Source: Megaleporinus macrocephalus
Lineage: Eukaryota; Chordata; Actinopteri; Characiformes; Anostomidae
Length of the DNA stretch: 64,000 bases
NCBI GenBank assembly: GCA_021613375.1
Contig: CM038703.1
Location: 20,386,194 to 20,450,193 of the forward strand
Direction of reading: 5' to 3'
In this document: piece by piece, positions 1-18,800 of the stretch
Layout: every line of letters starts with the position of its first letter
How positions within the stretch are numbered: the first letter of the stretch is position 1
Program-made: the position numbers and the translations under genes
Notes under the pieces: model-generated
Seen by the model: only the letters and a program-made list of their open reading frames with translations
Databases searched by the model: none
What the model was told of the DNA's origin: nothing

Positions 1-2640
1 ATGCTCCTGCACTGCAGTCATTTATGATTCCCCCAGTTAGCTATCATAGTCCTCCTATAAACAGCAACAGCAACAAGCAAGTAAAGTGTTTCATCATTTT
101 TGATAAGTCGCTCTCGCTTCAATAATGATGCTTTGTGTCTTGTCTCACTATCAGCAGAAGCTTTTTTTAAACCCCCACATGTAAGCAATCCTGTTATGCC
201 TTCTGCTATAACTTCTGATTGGATGGCAGAAAGATACATCTTCATGTTACATGGGCACAGTTATCCTTTGACAGAACATTACAAATTGCTTAGGCCTACC
301 CAGCGCTCTTTAGAAATGTATTATAGACTTATCTAGAATATAACTATACATTATATGCCATCATTCTCCAGGTGGGCGTGGGGGGGCTATACCACTTGTA
401 TGTGTATAGGAAGAACCAGCAATGATTGAGACCCTCTTCTAATTAATGAACATATGAGTTCTTATTACTGGCGGTGTAGATATATAACGGCTACGTCTCA
501 GACAGTAGTGCATAACTATAATTAATATTTGGAGCATAATGTCCTTACTGATGAAGAAACATCCTCTTGTTCACAACACTAACAGCATTAAAACGATAAC
601 AATCACATCATGCCATGTTCCACATGCACTTTCCCATTGTGTTTGGACGAATTACAGGAAGATAAATGCATGAGTCACTGTAGCTGTAACAGCCGATACT
701 GTGAATGTTGGACAGCTTCTCTGTCTGATACACTCTCAGCAGCATTACTCCCACCCATAGAAACTAAGTGCTGAATTGTGTAAATGTCAGCAGACAAATT
801 GTGCATGACCATACATGGGCTGAAGTCTGTGTAGCAAAGGTCTACATATACACGTAGAAAAAAATCCTGAAATCCTGCTATATAAAACGCCACTTATCAC
901 AGTGATTAGCAAGCATGAACATAAGAGGCAACCTGCCAGGAAATCAAGCAGAAATTATTAAATTAATTCTAAATAGTTGCAAAATGACCAATCACGAGTT
1001 GCCTTACTGTGCTAGAGAAAAGGTTTATGGTCAGTCAGGGGGTGGGGGGGAGGGGTTGTGTGGAGTCAATCCCAGCATCATTGGGCGAGGGCGGAGTACA
1101 CCATGGACAGGTTGCCAGTCTTCTTTGTGAACAGAATGTTAAATACTGGATGTCATTCGGCCTTGTCTGTGGGTGGGAACGGTGGGAGTGGGTTAAAGTG
1201 CGTATGTTGCAGTTGTTAGTGGGATAAACGTTGCTGGTTTTGGCAGAAGTGGGACGAATTCTAGCTGGATAAAAAAAAAAGTCCCCCGCAGACCTGTGTT
1301 GTGTAACATACAGTCAGGTAAACAGAACCACTGTCTTTACTAAATAACTCTTAAAGAATCATCTTTTTTAAAGAGTGTACAGTATGAAGTGTCGTCACTG
1401 CCACTGAGTTTTTATTTGTTTACTTATTAAATGTATTTATTTTGAAACATTTGAAAATGCCAGTGGGCGCTGTAGGATCAATCCAAAAATGAACAGACAG
1501 ATAGAAGTTAATAAATGCCATCTCTTTTCCAAACTACTCCTCACATCATGCTTTCAGCACACCCAGGATAGGTTGGAACTTGTTTTTAGTCAGGTTGTAA
1601 TTGTGCAATCTAGACCTGCTGCTGCAGTTTCCATGGAAGGCATTTGCTTCCAGTATTATTGTTTTGTGTTTATGGCACAAGATTATCAAGATTATATGAT
1701 CTGTTCTTAGTTGTTCCCTGGCAGCTCTGTGATTCCTTACCCTATATAGCCATTTTGGGGTTCAGCCATCTTAGGCTTGGATTGCTGCTTGGCGTCTCGA
1801 GTTCATGAGAGTAATATATTAGCAAGCTGGAACAAGTTCCCATGATGGTTGTGGAGTTTCTGACTCTCCATCTAACACTAAATATCACTAGGGCTTAGGG
1901 CTGCACAACATACCGTTTCAGCATAGTCACCACGTTGTGTGTATGCCAAATTGGTCACTGATAACATAATTTACTTTGACTTATTTATATAAAGCATTTT
2001 TTTTTTATTTAGCAGTTCATAACATACACAGGAATGCCTTTCTAGATATGTACACTTAACAGACTCTGAGAACAATTACAGTGTAATGCCGTCACCAGCT
2101 CTGCCATATACAGTATCATTTCAGACAAGTACGTTGTATACATCGGTACTGCCTTTGAACATTACAATAAAAAATCTCTTAGTTTTGCTTCTATTTCATT
2201 ATTCCTTTTAAGAAACATATGTTTGACAGGCTTATAGCTTAAAAAGACTTTCAGTAATTGTGCATGTCTATTTACACAAGAATGTGGGCATGTAATGGCA
2301 AGAACATACACAGGAGTCTCTGCATAATAAACCTTTTAGTATACAGTTGTGTGCAAACGTCTGCCCTAACTATAAATGACATGTTTAGTTGATGCACAAT
2401 TACTGCATATTTGCTGAATAGAACATAATGGACATAATGATAAATTAACTCAATATACTAAAGCAAGTAAACAGAAATTGTGCACAACAATTTGTCAGAC
2501 AAGTGCCATATTATTCCCTATGGAGAATTTATTTTCACTTAGAAAATCAACTTTTGCACACAGTACAAAAGCAGTGCCTAATAATAATAACAGAATAAAC
2601 ATAACTGATCCTGTATTACAAGTGACATTCTTTTTATATA
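1..2640. other. Non-coding sequence downstream of il4r
   Basis: AT-rich sequence 3' of the il4r stop codon. No exon with flanking splice sites and no recognisable protein appears on either strand. In human, IL21R follows IL4R on the same strand; I see no signal-peptide or cytokine-receptor exon here, so il21r is either further away or absent. The lower half may contain il4r 3' UTR. Confidence 0.5.
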
Positions 2641-2643
2641 CAA

Positions 2644-2649
2644 TTTATT
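2644..2649 (-). terminator. Possible il4r polyadenylation signal
   Basis: AATAAA on the minus strand (TTTATT on plus) lies 24 nt after the il4r stop codon. Other AATAAA hexamers occur further downstream on the same strand, for example near 2527, so the site actually used is uncertain. Confidence 0.35.
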
Positions 2650-2672
2650 ACATTTTGTTTTGCGCTGTGATG

Positions 2673-9173
<6,501 letters not shown>

Positions 9174-9404
9174 GGTGAACACTGGGTCCTGAAAGTCAGG
9201 GCAGAGCGCCATAAGTGAAAGCAGAAGAGGTGCGTGGAAAAGAGAAAGACAAGAAAGTGAAGTGAACTTTTCTGGGGTCTATCTGACGTGGTTTGGCAAA
9301 GTTACAAGGCTTCCTATATAACCGATGACCTATAAGGTACAGTCAAAAGTTAGTTTTTCTTATTACCAGTAAACACGTTTGTTCACAGCGCGTTTTAAAC
9401 TTAC

Positions 9405-9600
9405 CCATGCAGCTGGGGTGAAGTCGAAGAAGTGAGGTCTGTTTATTCTGAGGTGGCGCGCTAAAATGCAGTTATCTAAAAGAAACCCCTAAAGTTCTAC
9501 ATTTTGTATGAGTAGAGTTTGCGTTTAAAGAACACGCTGAGCTGAGACACGGCGCCGTCTCCTACTTCCCTCTACTGAGTTAGGGATTTGTGTGTGCGGG
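9405..9600 (-). promoter_or_regulatory. il4r promoter and non-coding first exon
   Basis: A GTAAGT donor on the minus strand (plus 9399-9404) follows GC-richer sequence and suits a 5' non-coding exon whose intron ends at the CAG before 9188. The transcription start is not visible; I place it roughly at 9.5-9.6 kb. The sequence just above, about 9550-9720, has several CpGs and no obvious TATA box. Confidence 0.5.
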
Positions 9601-9887
9601 GCGGAGTTCTCCGCTTTACTGGAATGACTCCGCGCTTCCGAGGAAATTCACACCCGCGTTTCGTCTCTTCGACACAGCAGCGCTGATAAACGCTAAACTA
9701 GGTCCAAGCGGACGTAAAGGTTTCGTCTCTAGGTGATGTTTTGGAGCTGCCTGACTTTTCCAAATGGCTGTTTTGTTCCTCTGATATATTTTCTGTTAGT
9801 AAAACACAAAATGTAGAATTATATTCTCTTCTTTTTGTGGTTGTTTCTGAAGTAGAGCGGGAAACTAGGGGGTTACCGTAAGACTCG

Positions 9888-10090
9888 CTATCCGTTTGCT
9901 GGGTAAGCTCAACTGCTTGCTTTCTGAAGTTAGCTTTTTATTCGAATTCCCCGTTCCACCTTAAACCCACAACTGCAGTCACTTCTTTCTTACTGGCGCG
10001 TGTAACTGATGCCCCATTTAAGGTGGAATGGGGAATCTGAATAAGAAGCTAACTTCAGACGCGTCTTTCTTCGGGTTTGCGCTCAATAAC
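9888..10090. mobile_element. Palindromic repeat element, copy 1
   Basis: Arms of 43 nt at 9923-9965 and 10017-10059 are near-perfect inverted repeats (about five mismatches), built around GTTCCACCTTAAA and TTTAAGGTGGAA, with a 51-nt loop. Similarity to copy 2 extends beyond the arms on both sides, beginning at GCTATCCGTTTGCT. It lies just upstream of the inferred il4r promoter. Confidence 0.75.
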
Positions 10091-11302
10091 GGATCCAGGA
10101 TAGTGGAGCTCTGGCGGCTCCCAGTTCTGACACCTACTGGATAACACTGGAGAAGTACATGAAGTGACTCAGCCGTCCGTGCGTGTGTTTCTCACCGGCG
10201 GAAAATGTAGTCTGAGGCCATTTTCGTTGTTGAGTTAGTTGTTAGCAATATCCAGTCATAAGCCATGAATCATCTGACTCTTTAGCTACGTGTAAGTTAA
10301 CTGTCAGTGTAAAATGGCTGGCGATAGCAGGAGTGAACCTGTTTCTCTGCTTTATTGGTACAAACTGAGTCACAGTCAAAGACAACCATGCAAACACAGT
10401 TACAGACAACGTACTATATTGGTTCCCACAACAACGTTGTGTTATTTAACAACGTCGTGGGACCGAATCGTTGTCAATACGTTGTCACAACCTCTTAAAA
10501 TCCTACATACGTTCCATTATATCTGCATACAACAACAGCAGTTAGAAATAATACAGTAAACAACGTTACTTAGTGGCGTTGTGACAGTCTTGTTCAGACA
10601 AGCTAAGAAAACACTGCCTTTTGACATTGCTGTTGCAACATTGTTTGAAAGCAGACAATGTTGTGACATCCTTATGTGTTTGCTGGGAAACAGGCTTGTC
10701 ACTCTAAAGAACATGGAGAGAGTAATAAAAAAATAAATACCCTGGAATTCCTTGTTTTTTTCCACCTATAAAATCCAGTGACATCTAGTGACAAGTTTTA
10801 TGTACATATGTGCTCATCAAAATACATCAGTTATGCATGTGTGCAATGTATGACATGTTTTGAAATACTTCATATTTAAATACAATGCTGTGTAAAGGTT
10901 GTAGGCACTTGGAGACATTATATTTAAATAGTTTTTCCAGACAGGAAGCTTTTATTTGCTTAGCTCAAATTGGCTTCCAAGAAATTATCGATTGATTTCA
11001 AAGTAATATTTATGCTAAATTGTGTTGTATTTATGCTTATTTACATCAGTTTCAATGATATAAAGAGTTTTAAAAAGTGAGATACCTTTTGCACACTAAT
11101 GTACATTTTAATGAATGTGCATTGGTGTAGATGGTAATATAGTGTAACATTGTGACATTTATATTAAATGTCAAAACATATCACAGTTATTACAGATAAG
11201 AGGCATACTTTATTTAAAAAATCTATGTAAATATATTAATTTGCATATAATCACAAGAAAAACATGTATCTCCCAAATGACAACGTTTACAGACAAGGAC
11301 AA

Positions 11303-11405
11303 AAACTTTCTTTTCAATGTAAGAAACCAGAAATTTTTGAACATTTTTATTGGTCCATTCAATTTTCACACAATGTAAACAATGGACAGCAACAATATGG
11401 AAAAT
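11303..11405 (+). repeat. Degenerate copy of the 8.9 kb inverted-repeat element
   Basis: Blocks 'cttttcaatgtaag', 'tggtccattcaa', 'cacacaatgtaaac' and 'ggacagcaacaatat' occur in the same order as in the copies at 3762 and 8938. The left end is missing or too decayed to see. Confidence 0.5.
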
Positions 11406-14381
11406 GCATAAAATAATATTTGCACATCTCATGGACGAAATGACTATATGTGATTGTATATATCAAAGACACCTATGTGTTATTCTCTAAAGGAATTTAT
11501 ATAGAAACAGAAATTGATAGAAATATCAATAGTGTTTTTCACCCTGTTTAAATTTCTTTAATGCTTGGTATCCCCTATGACCATGTAACTTTTACTTTAA
11601 ATCGTCCATTCCAAGAGTGCAGTTTTCCTTTTGGAAGTGTATTTTTAAAGGGGGTTTTCAGAGTATCATTGTAAGCAGATTCTTTGCACACTTCTGCATG
11701 TCTGTGTATATTGCAAAACATGTTATCCTCTCATGTGAAATCCTCTTACATGTAGTCTAATGTATGTCTAATATTTCTCATTTTAAAATTGTTGTAAGTT
11801 TATAAGATTATTTAACTTGTTTCTTATATTTACTTGATGTAAGTGGCAAATATGTTAAATGCATAGCCATGTGTTATAATATTCCTATGAAGGTAGCCTT
11901 TAAATAGACTTACCAGGATTTTATTCATGTTTACGACTGGTTACGTTGTTAAAGTGTGTTCATGTACTTTTTTGGGTCTGCTGTATGTCCGCTGAAAAAA
12001 AAGAGATTGTTCTGGCTGATTGTTCTGAGTCCAGACCTAACCCCTATAGACAATACTGTTGTCTCACATTAAACACAAACTAACTCTGCAGTGTTTTTCA
12101 ACTGACTGAGTAAATCAATAGATTTTTTTCTGTACAAGATTGTCTACAAAAGTTCGCTGTTTAAAGTTCATTGTTTAAAGACATTAATGTGAAAAGCTTA
12201 AGTCACTTCATCTGTTTGTTGAATGATTTGTTGTTAAGACATTTAAAAGAGTAGTGTTTTTCCTGGGAATGTATATATCTACATGCAAAAAACCTAAAAG
12301 TCGTATGTTTTTATGTTGTTTTTATTAATAACCTCTAAAAGAGAGAAACAACAATTGAATTAGTCACATGGGCCGCGGTACTTAACACAAGCTAATAAAC
12401 ACAAGGACATTTGATAATAAAGAGAATACTGATTAACTCAAGACCGTACAGATAACAGACAATAACACAGTCAAACACAGTTTCAAAACAATGTCGAAAA
12501 CGGATAGAACATTTGGGGATGCACTTTTTCCAGACCTTTTTCCAGTGAACTCTTATAATGGGATCTCTTTCTTGCAGCTGTGTGACCTGAATGTCAGCCT
12601 GAAACCAAAAGTTTGGTTAAAAATGTCTCTGTTCCATTTAACCAAGAGTCATCATTTATTAGTTAAAGGATTGTTTTCACTGGTCTGTTATTGAGAGTGA
12701 CTTTGTCTGCCACTAGCACATTTTCTTAGTTTAGCCTAAGGCACTCAGCACCAGCAGACAGATGAAAATCATATTAACCTCCACCTGCCATCACGGCCAC
12801 TTGTCACAGAGTGAAAAAATTTGGTATTAAAGGAAACTGCTGTATTCATATTAACTTCTGGTTCATGTTAACTTTTAAGGGGACTCTCTAGCCAACTGTT
12901 ATTTTTCATATATGTTCCAGTTTAGACCCTCATTTCATTTTCAGAAAGAATAATTAAAGATTTCACTTTAGGAAGAAATTCACTTTAGGAAGGAATTCCC
13001 ATTAACTCCTCTTGTTACAGCATACTGGAATTACTCTGTGGGTATTATTCCTCAGGAGAACATTTGGCTGTTTTACAGAAATATTCATAACAAATAAGAT
13101 AAGGCAGTCTCTTTCAGATCTTTGCATACATTTTGTGCAACTTATGCAAAACATTTTCTGGGTAAATATAAAGATGATATGAATGTAAATTAGAGGTGTT
13201 TGATATGGCAAATGTAATAACTCAATACTTCAGGATGTTTTACAGTATACAGTCGTGTTGTGATATTTACTTTTCCTGACATCTGAGAAGTTAGAACAGT
13301 CAAATTAAAGGCAAATTAAATAGAACATTCATGCTACAATGTTTAAAAAAACAACAACACAGTTTTCATGTCTAATGTATAAAAGAGGCCTGTCCTAAGA
13401 TAATATACTCCTATTTAGGAGCTGTTGGTTACCTCGAGAAGGTTTCACTCTCAAAGATAGATTTTTTTGGTGTCATTTTTATTTTCTATGCAGATAAACT
13501 TCCATACAAAATCAGCCCCAGATAATTCTAAAATAATGCATTTTTTATCTCTCATTTCGTATCTACTCAATCAATTCAGCTCTATTCATATCCATTCAAG
13601 TCATCTAGTGGACACTTGAATGCTGGACTGCTGAAAGATAGTCCACTAACCAAAAACATTCAGATAACAGTGTCTTGTGCAAAGTAACAGATAGACTACA
13701 GTTTAGAATTGTAGAACTTCAAGGTGGCCCTATATGTTTTTTCCTATATGGTAAGTTGTGTAATAAACAACATCATCCATCACAATAACACTAAAGATTT
13801 TCCAGCTCTAATGTAAATCACTTTTTTTTGCCAGAAACTCTGCCCCACCTTCTCTGGTATTGGCAATATATAACTAAGAAAGATATACAGTAAACACAGA
13901 TATATATAATGTGTGTGTGTGTGTTATAAAATATAATAGTTGTTCTATTGTTAATGTAAGATTTATGTAAATAAATGCAAGTTAAAGAGGCAAACAATTG
14001 TTTTTACATTACATGGTTGAGATATAAACAAGGAAACTTACTGACAATTGAGAATTGTTCATAGTGATGATGACAGGAACCAGATGTCTACCTCTAACGT
14101 TTCCCTCACGGAAAGGTTTTACACAAAATTATTATGAATAAGTTCATGTCTTTGGTATTGTTTTGAGATAGTGATGAAGTTTTGGCCTAAAAACATCTTG
14201 TTAATCCAGTTGAGTTATTCTTAGGTTCATTAAGTGTAAAGCATCACTTCGAGCCTGGTGGTGGACCCTGGTCTTTTAAGGGGTTTATCCTTTTTGGCAG
14301 AGGAGTGCATGCTGGGAGTTGTGAGGGAAAATAGCCCCCATTTTCACATATTTTTTTAACCATAATTAACATTACTTATAA

Positions 14382-14403
14382 AAAACCTACACGTGTAGGT
14401 TTT
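14382..14403. other. 22-bp perfect palindrome centred on CACGTG
   Basis: The core AACCTACACGTGTAGGTT extends by two further complementary bases on each side. The centre is a canonical E-box (CACGTG). It lies about 0.7 kb upstream of nsmce1 exon 1. Confidence 0.9.
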
Positions 14404-14989
14404 GGACAGTAAGTAAAATGGGTATATTTGTGTCGCAGATATGGTGGTCCCTGCTTCCTTGTAACTTTATTTACAAAGAAACAATAAACAGTAAAACTTT
14501 GCATTGAATTGGTGAGAAAAATTTGGTGGAATTAGGTTAAAAATTAAGTTAAAAATCAAAGAATATTGACCCTTTTTTCCGGTATGTTACACTCAGAAAA
14601 AAGAAAGTTAATATGCATTAAACCTGCAAAAATGTGTTCTCTGTGAAAACAGAGCACATAATTTAACCTAGTTAATTAAACTATTACACACAGCTGTATA
14701 TAAACATATAAACACTTGTGATAGTAAGAAACCCAAAATGATTGTATAAAATTTCGAATTTTTGTATATTATTATTATTATTATTATTACTATTATTATG
14801 TTTCTCCCTTTTTTCATGTGGTTTATTATTTATAACTCCCTTGTACATATATGTACTGCGGTATGTTTACTGGGACTTTTATTTTATTTTATTATTTTAA
14901 GTTTGTATATTTTCGTTTAACAGAATTTTTATATTAGCCTTTTTGAAACACTAGGTATGTGTAATATGAGCTCAGTATAAAATGAACAG

Positions 14990-15107
14990 TCTGAAAAGAG
15001 TCTCTGGTTCTGTGAGAAAAACTGCACCTGTTTGTTTACAGTTCACCGCAGCGGAAGTGTTTTAGGTTGGCGGTACGCGGTAGATTGAAACTTCTGCAAA
15101 AAGCGAG
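14990..15107 (+). promoter_or_regulatory. nsmce1 promoter and non-coding exon 1
   Basis: GC-richer sequence with an ETS-type core GCGGAAGT at about 15051, and no TATA box, precedes a strong donor AAGCGAG|GTAAGT at 15107/15108. The next acceptor is one base before the nsmce1 ATG, so this exon would be fully 5' UTR. The exact start is not determined. Confidence 0.6.
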
Positions 15108-15401
15108 GTAAGTCACTGTTCTCGTGGCGATTGTTTTTAATAGTTTAATTTTACGTGGATAATAAATGAGAGTATACATTTTCTAGACCGTTTATTTGAC
15201 GAAGGTATTTTTGTTGAGAAGTTTTATACCGGAAGCAGCTAATGCTAATGCTAATACTGTAAACACAGCGCCAGCTTTCTACTTAAAGTAAGGTTAGTCA
15301 GTGGTATTAGTTGATTTAGCTACTGAAAACATTAAATATATTATAGCCTGGCACTCTGTTGTAATTATAGTCGCGACAGTTGTTGGTGTGTTAGCTTAGT
15401 T

Positions 15402-15595
15402 TGCTATCCGTTTGCTAGACAATCTGGACTGCTTGCTTTCTGAAGGTAGCTTCTTATTCGAACTCCTTGTTCCACCTTAAATGGTGCAGAGAGGCGCCAG
15501 AATATATCTGCTACACTATTTAAGGTGGAACTAGGAATACTAATGAGAAGTTAATTGAAGCCGCTGCTTACTTCAGGTTTACTCTTAATACTGGG
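15402..15595. mobile_element. Palindromic repeat element, copy 2
   Basis: It shares with copy 1 the left block (CTATCCGTTTGCT ... CTGCTTGCTTTCTGAAG), the arm core GTTCCACCTTAAA at about 15469-15481, the inverted TTTAAGGTGGAA at about 15519-15530, and right-hand sequence ending near CTCTTAATACTGG. The arms are more diverged than in copy 1. It lies in nsmce1 intron 1, about 300 nt inside the gene. Confidence 0.7.
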
Positions 15596-15899
15596 TCTTC
15601 ACCAGCCCTGGTCCTGGAAATCTTTCCTTCTAGAGTCTAGATGTTGTCGAGAAAGTAGGCCTCCAAGAAGAGGGTTGGTGGGTGACCATTTCTGTAGGTT
15701 TAGTCAGGGAACACACTTTGGAGAAAATCATTTAGTTTGGAGAAAGTAATTTAGCCTGACAAAAATGACCCTGTGACAAGTTATATGTTGTGTACTTGAC
15801 TGCACAATAGCATAGCAAAGCTTATGTTTTTGTATGCATGTATCTAACCTGTATATGTGTTTACACCCCTAAATGTCACGTTTATGTTTATCTACCAGA

Positions 15900-18800
15900 A
15901 TGTCCCGACCAATGGGAGACAGTCATAAACGGTTTCTACAAACACTGATGAGTAATGGGATCATCAGTAGTCTGCAGGCTAAGGCACTTCATCGACATTG
16001 CTGTGAAACCCATGGAGGTGTGGAACCTTTGACTATTGCTAACTCACTGGCTGGTTTATTAGTTACGCCTAGATTGTATCTACACTCACTGTCTATTTCA
16101 TCAGCGCCACTTATCATATAGGCAGTGCTAGTTCTAGTTCTAGGTGTAGGTGGTTCTACTACAACCCAAAATCAGAAGTTGAGACAATGGGGAAAAAACA
16201 TGCAGTGTAATTTACTTTGACTTTTATTTCATTGCAAACATTATGAACCCAAGATGATTCTTGGGTTGTATCTGGTTAGCTTCTTTCATCTGAAATGAAA
16301 TACATAAAAAAGGTTGGGATGGGGCAGTTTAGGGCTAGTAGTGAGGTTAAAAATCCTAAATCATAAAAAACAAACAGGTGATTGTAATCATGATTTGGTA
16401 CAAAAGCAATGTCCACGATCTTTGAGGAGCAAAGATGGGCAGAGGATCTTCAGTTTGTCAGTAAATGTATGCAAAAATATTGAAAAGTTTGAAAAAATAA
16501 GATTGGAACAGTGCATAATATCTTTAAGGGCAAGTGTACAAGCCTATAATGAATACCTGTGATTTCTTGGCTCAGAGACACCTAGGATGGACCAAAGTGG
16601 CCCAAAGGCGAAAAGAAGCAAATGTCCAAAGGCCAGGGTCCATCATGGTTTGGGGTCAGTGTGTCAGTGCCCTTGGCAAAGGTCATTTACACTTCTGTGA
16701 TGGCAGCAGTAATGCAGAAAAGTACACTGAGACCCTAGAGCATCATAAACTGCCTTTAAAGAAGAATCTTTTCCAGGAATGTCCTGCATTTTTCAACAAG
16801 ACAATGTAAAACTATGCTGCACACATCACAATAGCATGACTGTGGAAGAAGAGAGTAAGGGTACTGGACTGACCAACCAGCAGTCCTGACCTCCTCAAGA
16901 GAGAAATTTGAAGAATTTTAAAATAAAAAATGCAACACTGACAGCCCTGTACCACTGTAACACTTGAAGACATGCCTACAGGAAGAATGAGACAAAGCAA
17001 CACCTGAATTGCTCGGTATCCTCAGTGCCCAAATGTCTTTTAAGTGTTGTGAGGAAGAATATTACAGCATTACAGTGCTTTACTGTCCTACCTTTGTTTG
17101 GAAAGTGTTGCTGGCCAGTTGACCAGACCAAATATGAAATATCTTGGATTCATACTGTCTGCAATGAAATGAAATGAAACTAAATGTAAACACTGTTTTT
17201 CTTGTCATTTTTCATTTGTCCCACTGTCTTAACATATATTCTGATTGGCGGAAACATTACAGACCGCAGTCCTACTGTTTATTTGCATAATGTATTATTG
17301 TTTTCAATGGTTAGGACGAACACAGGACCACCAGGACTACGGTGATGCACTGGTATAAGTTTTTGTATCCACTTTCTGTCCTGTTGTTGGTACATGTAAA
17401 GCTAGATATGATTGCTACACAGTTTATGTCAGTCATCCTCTAATCTTTCAACAGTGGTCACAGGACACTGGTGGCTGAGTATTTCTGGTTGGTGAACTAT
17501 TCTCAGTATAGCAGTTTCACTAAGATGTTACAAAAACCTCCACTGCTGTGTGGGTTCCACTCTGCACAGCATAAACACCCACTGCCACTGCAGTGCTGAG
17601 AATGATTAATTAACCAAACACTATACATTTTCCAGGGCAGCCTAGACTGTTGATAAATAGAGTACATTGGGGCTTATAGACATACAGGACTGTAATATTT
17701 AATTGTAAAAAAAAAAAAGGCCTGAATAAAAAGGACAATTAGTTTAGATACAAAGTAATTTAATAAAGTGGCCAGTGGATATACCAATGTATTTTAATTT
17801 GATATAATAAAGGATTTATTCTAATTTTAAAATGTGTGGTGCCTTTTGTGTTGTTCAGCACATTTTTCACCAGATAGACTGGATGAATTTATCGACGTCA
17901 TTAATGCTCATCTTCAACCCATGTTCATGCAAATCAGAAAAGGCATTTCAGAAGATAATGGACTACAGTACTATGCACTGGTTAGTAATAACATGTATGC
18001 TTACCCTGTGATATCATTATAAACATGTACATGATGCTCTTTGTCTGTGTTTTTTTCATGCAGGTGAACATGGCCGAAACAGACATAACAAGAATGTCCT
18101 CTGATTATGCTGATAATGAATTGGAACTGTTCAGGAAAACGGTAAAGCATTTGCTGTTCGCATTTGATTATGGATATTTCATGTTCATTTTTGATATGCT
18201 GCTACAACAAATATGTGCATACATCTTCGAAGCCATTTAGGTTAAGCAGTATCTCTTTGAAGTCACACAAGCTGGATATTTCTGAATTATTTATTGTCAT
18301 TTCACCTTTCTCCACAGATGGATCTGATTGTAGATTCAGAGAATGGTACTGCCTCCTCCACCGATATCCTGAATTGTGCTGACAGTCTCCAGTCAAAAAA
18401 ACTGAAGAAGAAAGAGACAGAACACGTCCTAAATAAATTTGTTCAGGACAAATGGTTAAATGAGGTATTAGGCAATAATATTGTAGTTTTTTTGCTTGTT
18501 TGTTTGTTTGTCCTTGTAGATGACCTTAGCAATAGTATTGTCTCTTCCACAGGTATGCATACTTCGTGCACCAGCAGCTCATTTAAAAAATTCACTGCCT
18601 GCATCCATGTAGATATAGTCCTTATTTCTACAATTTAAAAGTGTTTATATATTGGCTTCAGCAGGTGTGTACATGGAAAATATTGGATATTAGCATTAGT
18701 CCACAAGTCCTGTATTGTTGTATCCCTAGAGAGTGATTTTCAGAAGCTCTGTTTTCAGTGGCCAAAACAAATGTGTGTGGCTGGGAGGTCAAACAGTCTT

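Larger units (their letters stand above)
10100..14980. other. Intergenic region between il4r and nsmce1
   Basis: No supported exon. A patch rich in ACAACGTT-type motifs (about 10420-10680) looks like a degenerate palindromic repeat seen in other fish. A remnant of the 8.9 kb element lies at 11303-11405. There are short (GT)7 at 13911 and (TTA)n at 14768-14799 tracts, and a perfect palindrome at 14382-14403. The rest is AT-rich and unassigned. Confidence 0.5.

Noticed and set aside
20..900. First exon of an il21r gene next to il4r
   Set aside because: Minus-strand frames here lack a signal peptide with a following donor and lack cytokine-receptor cysteines.
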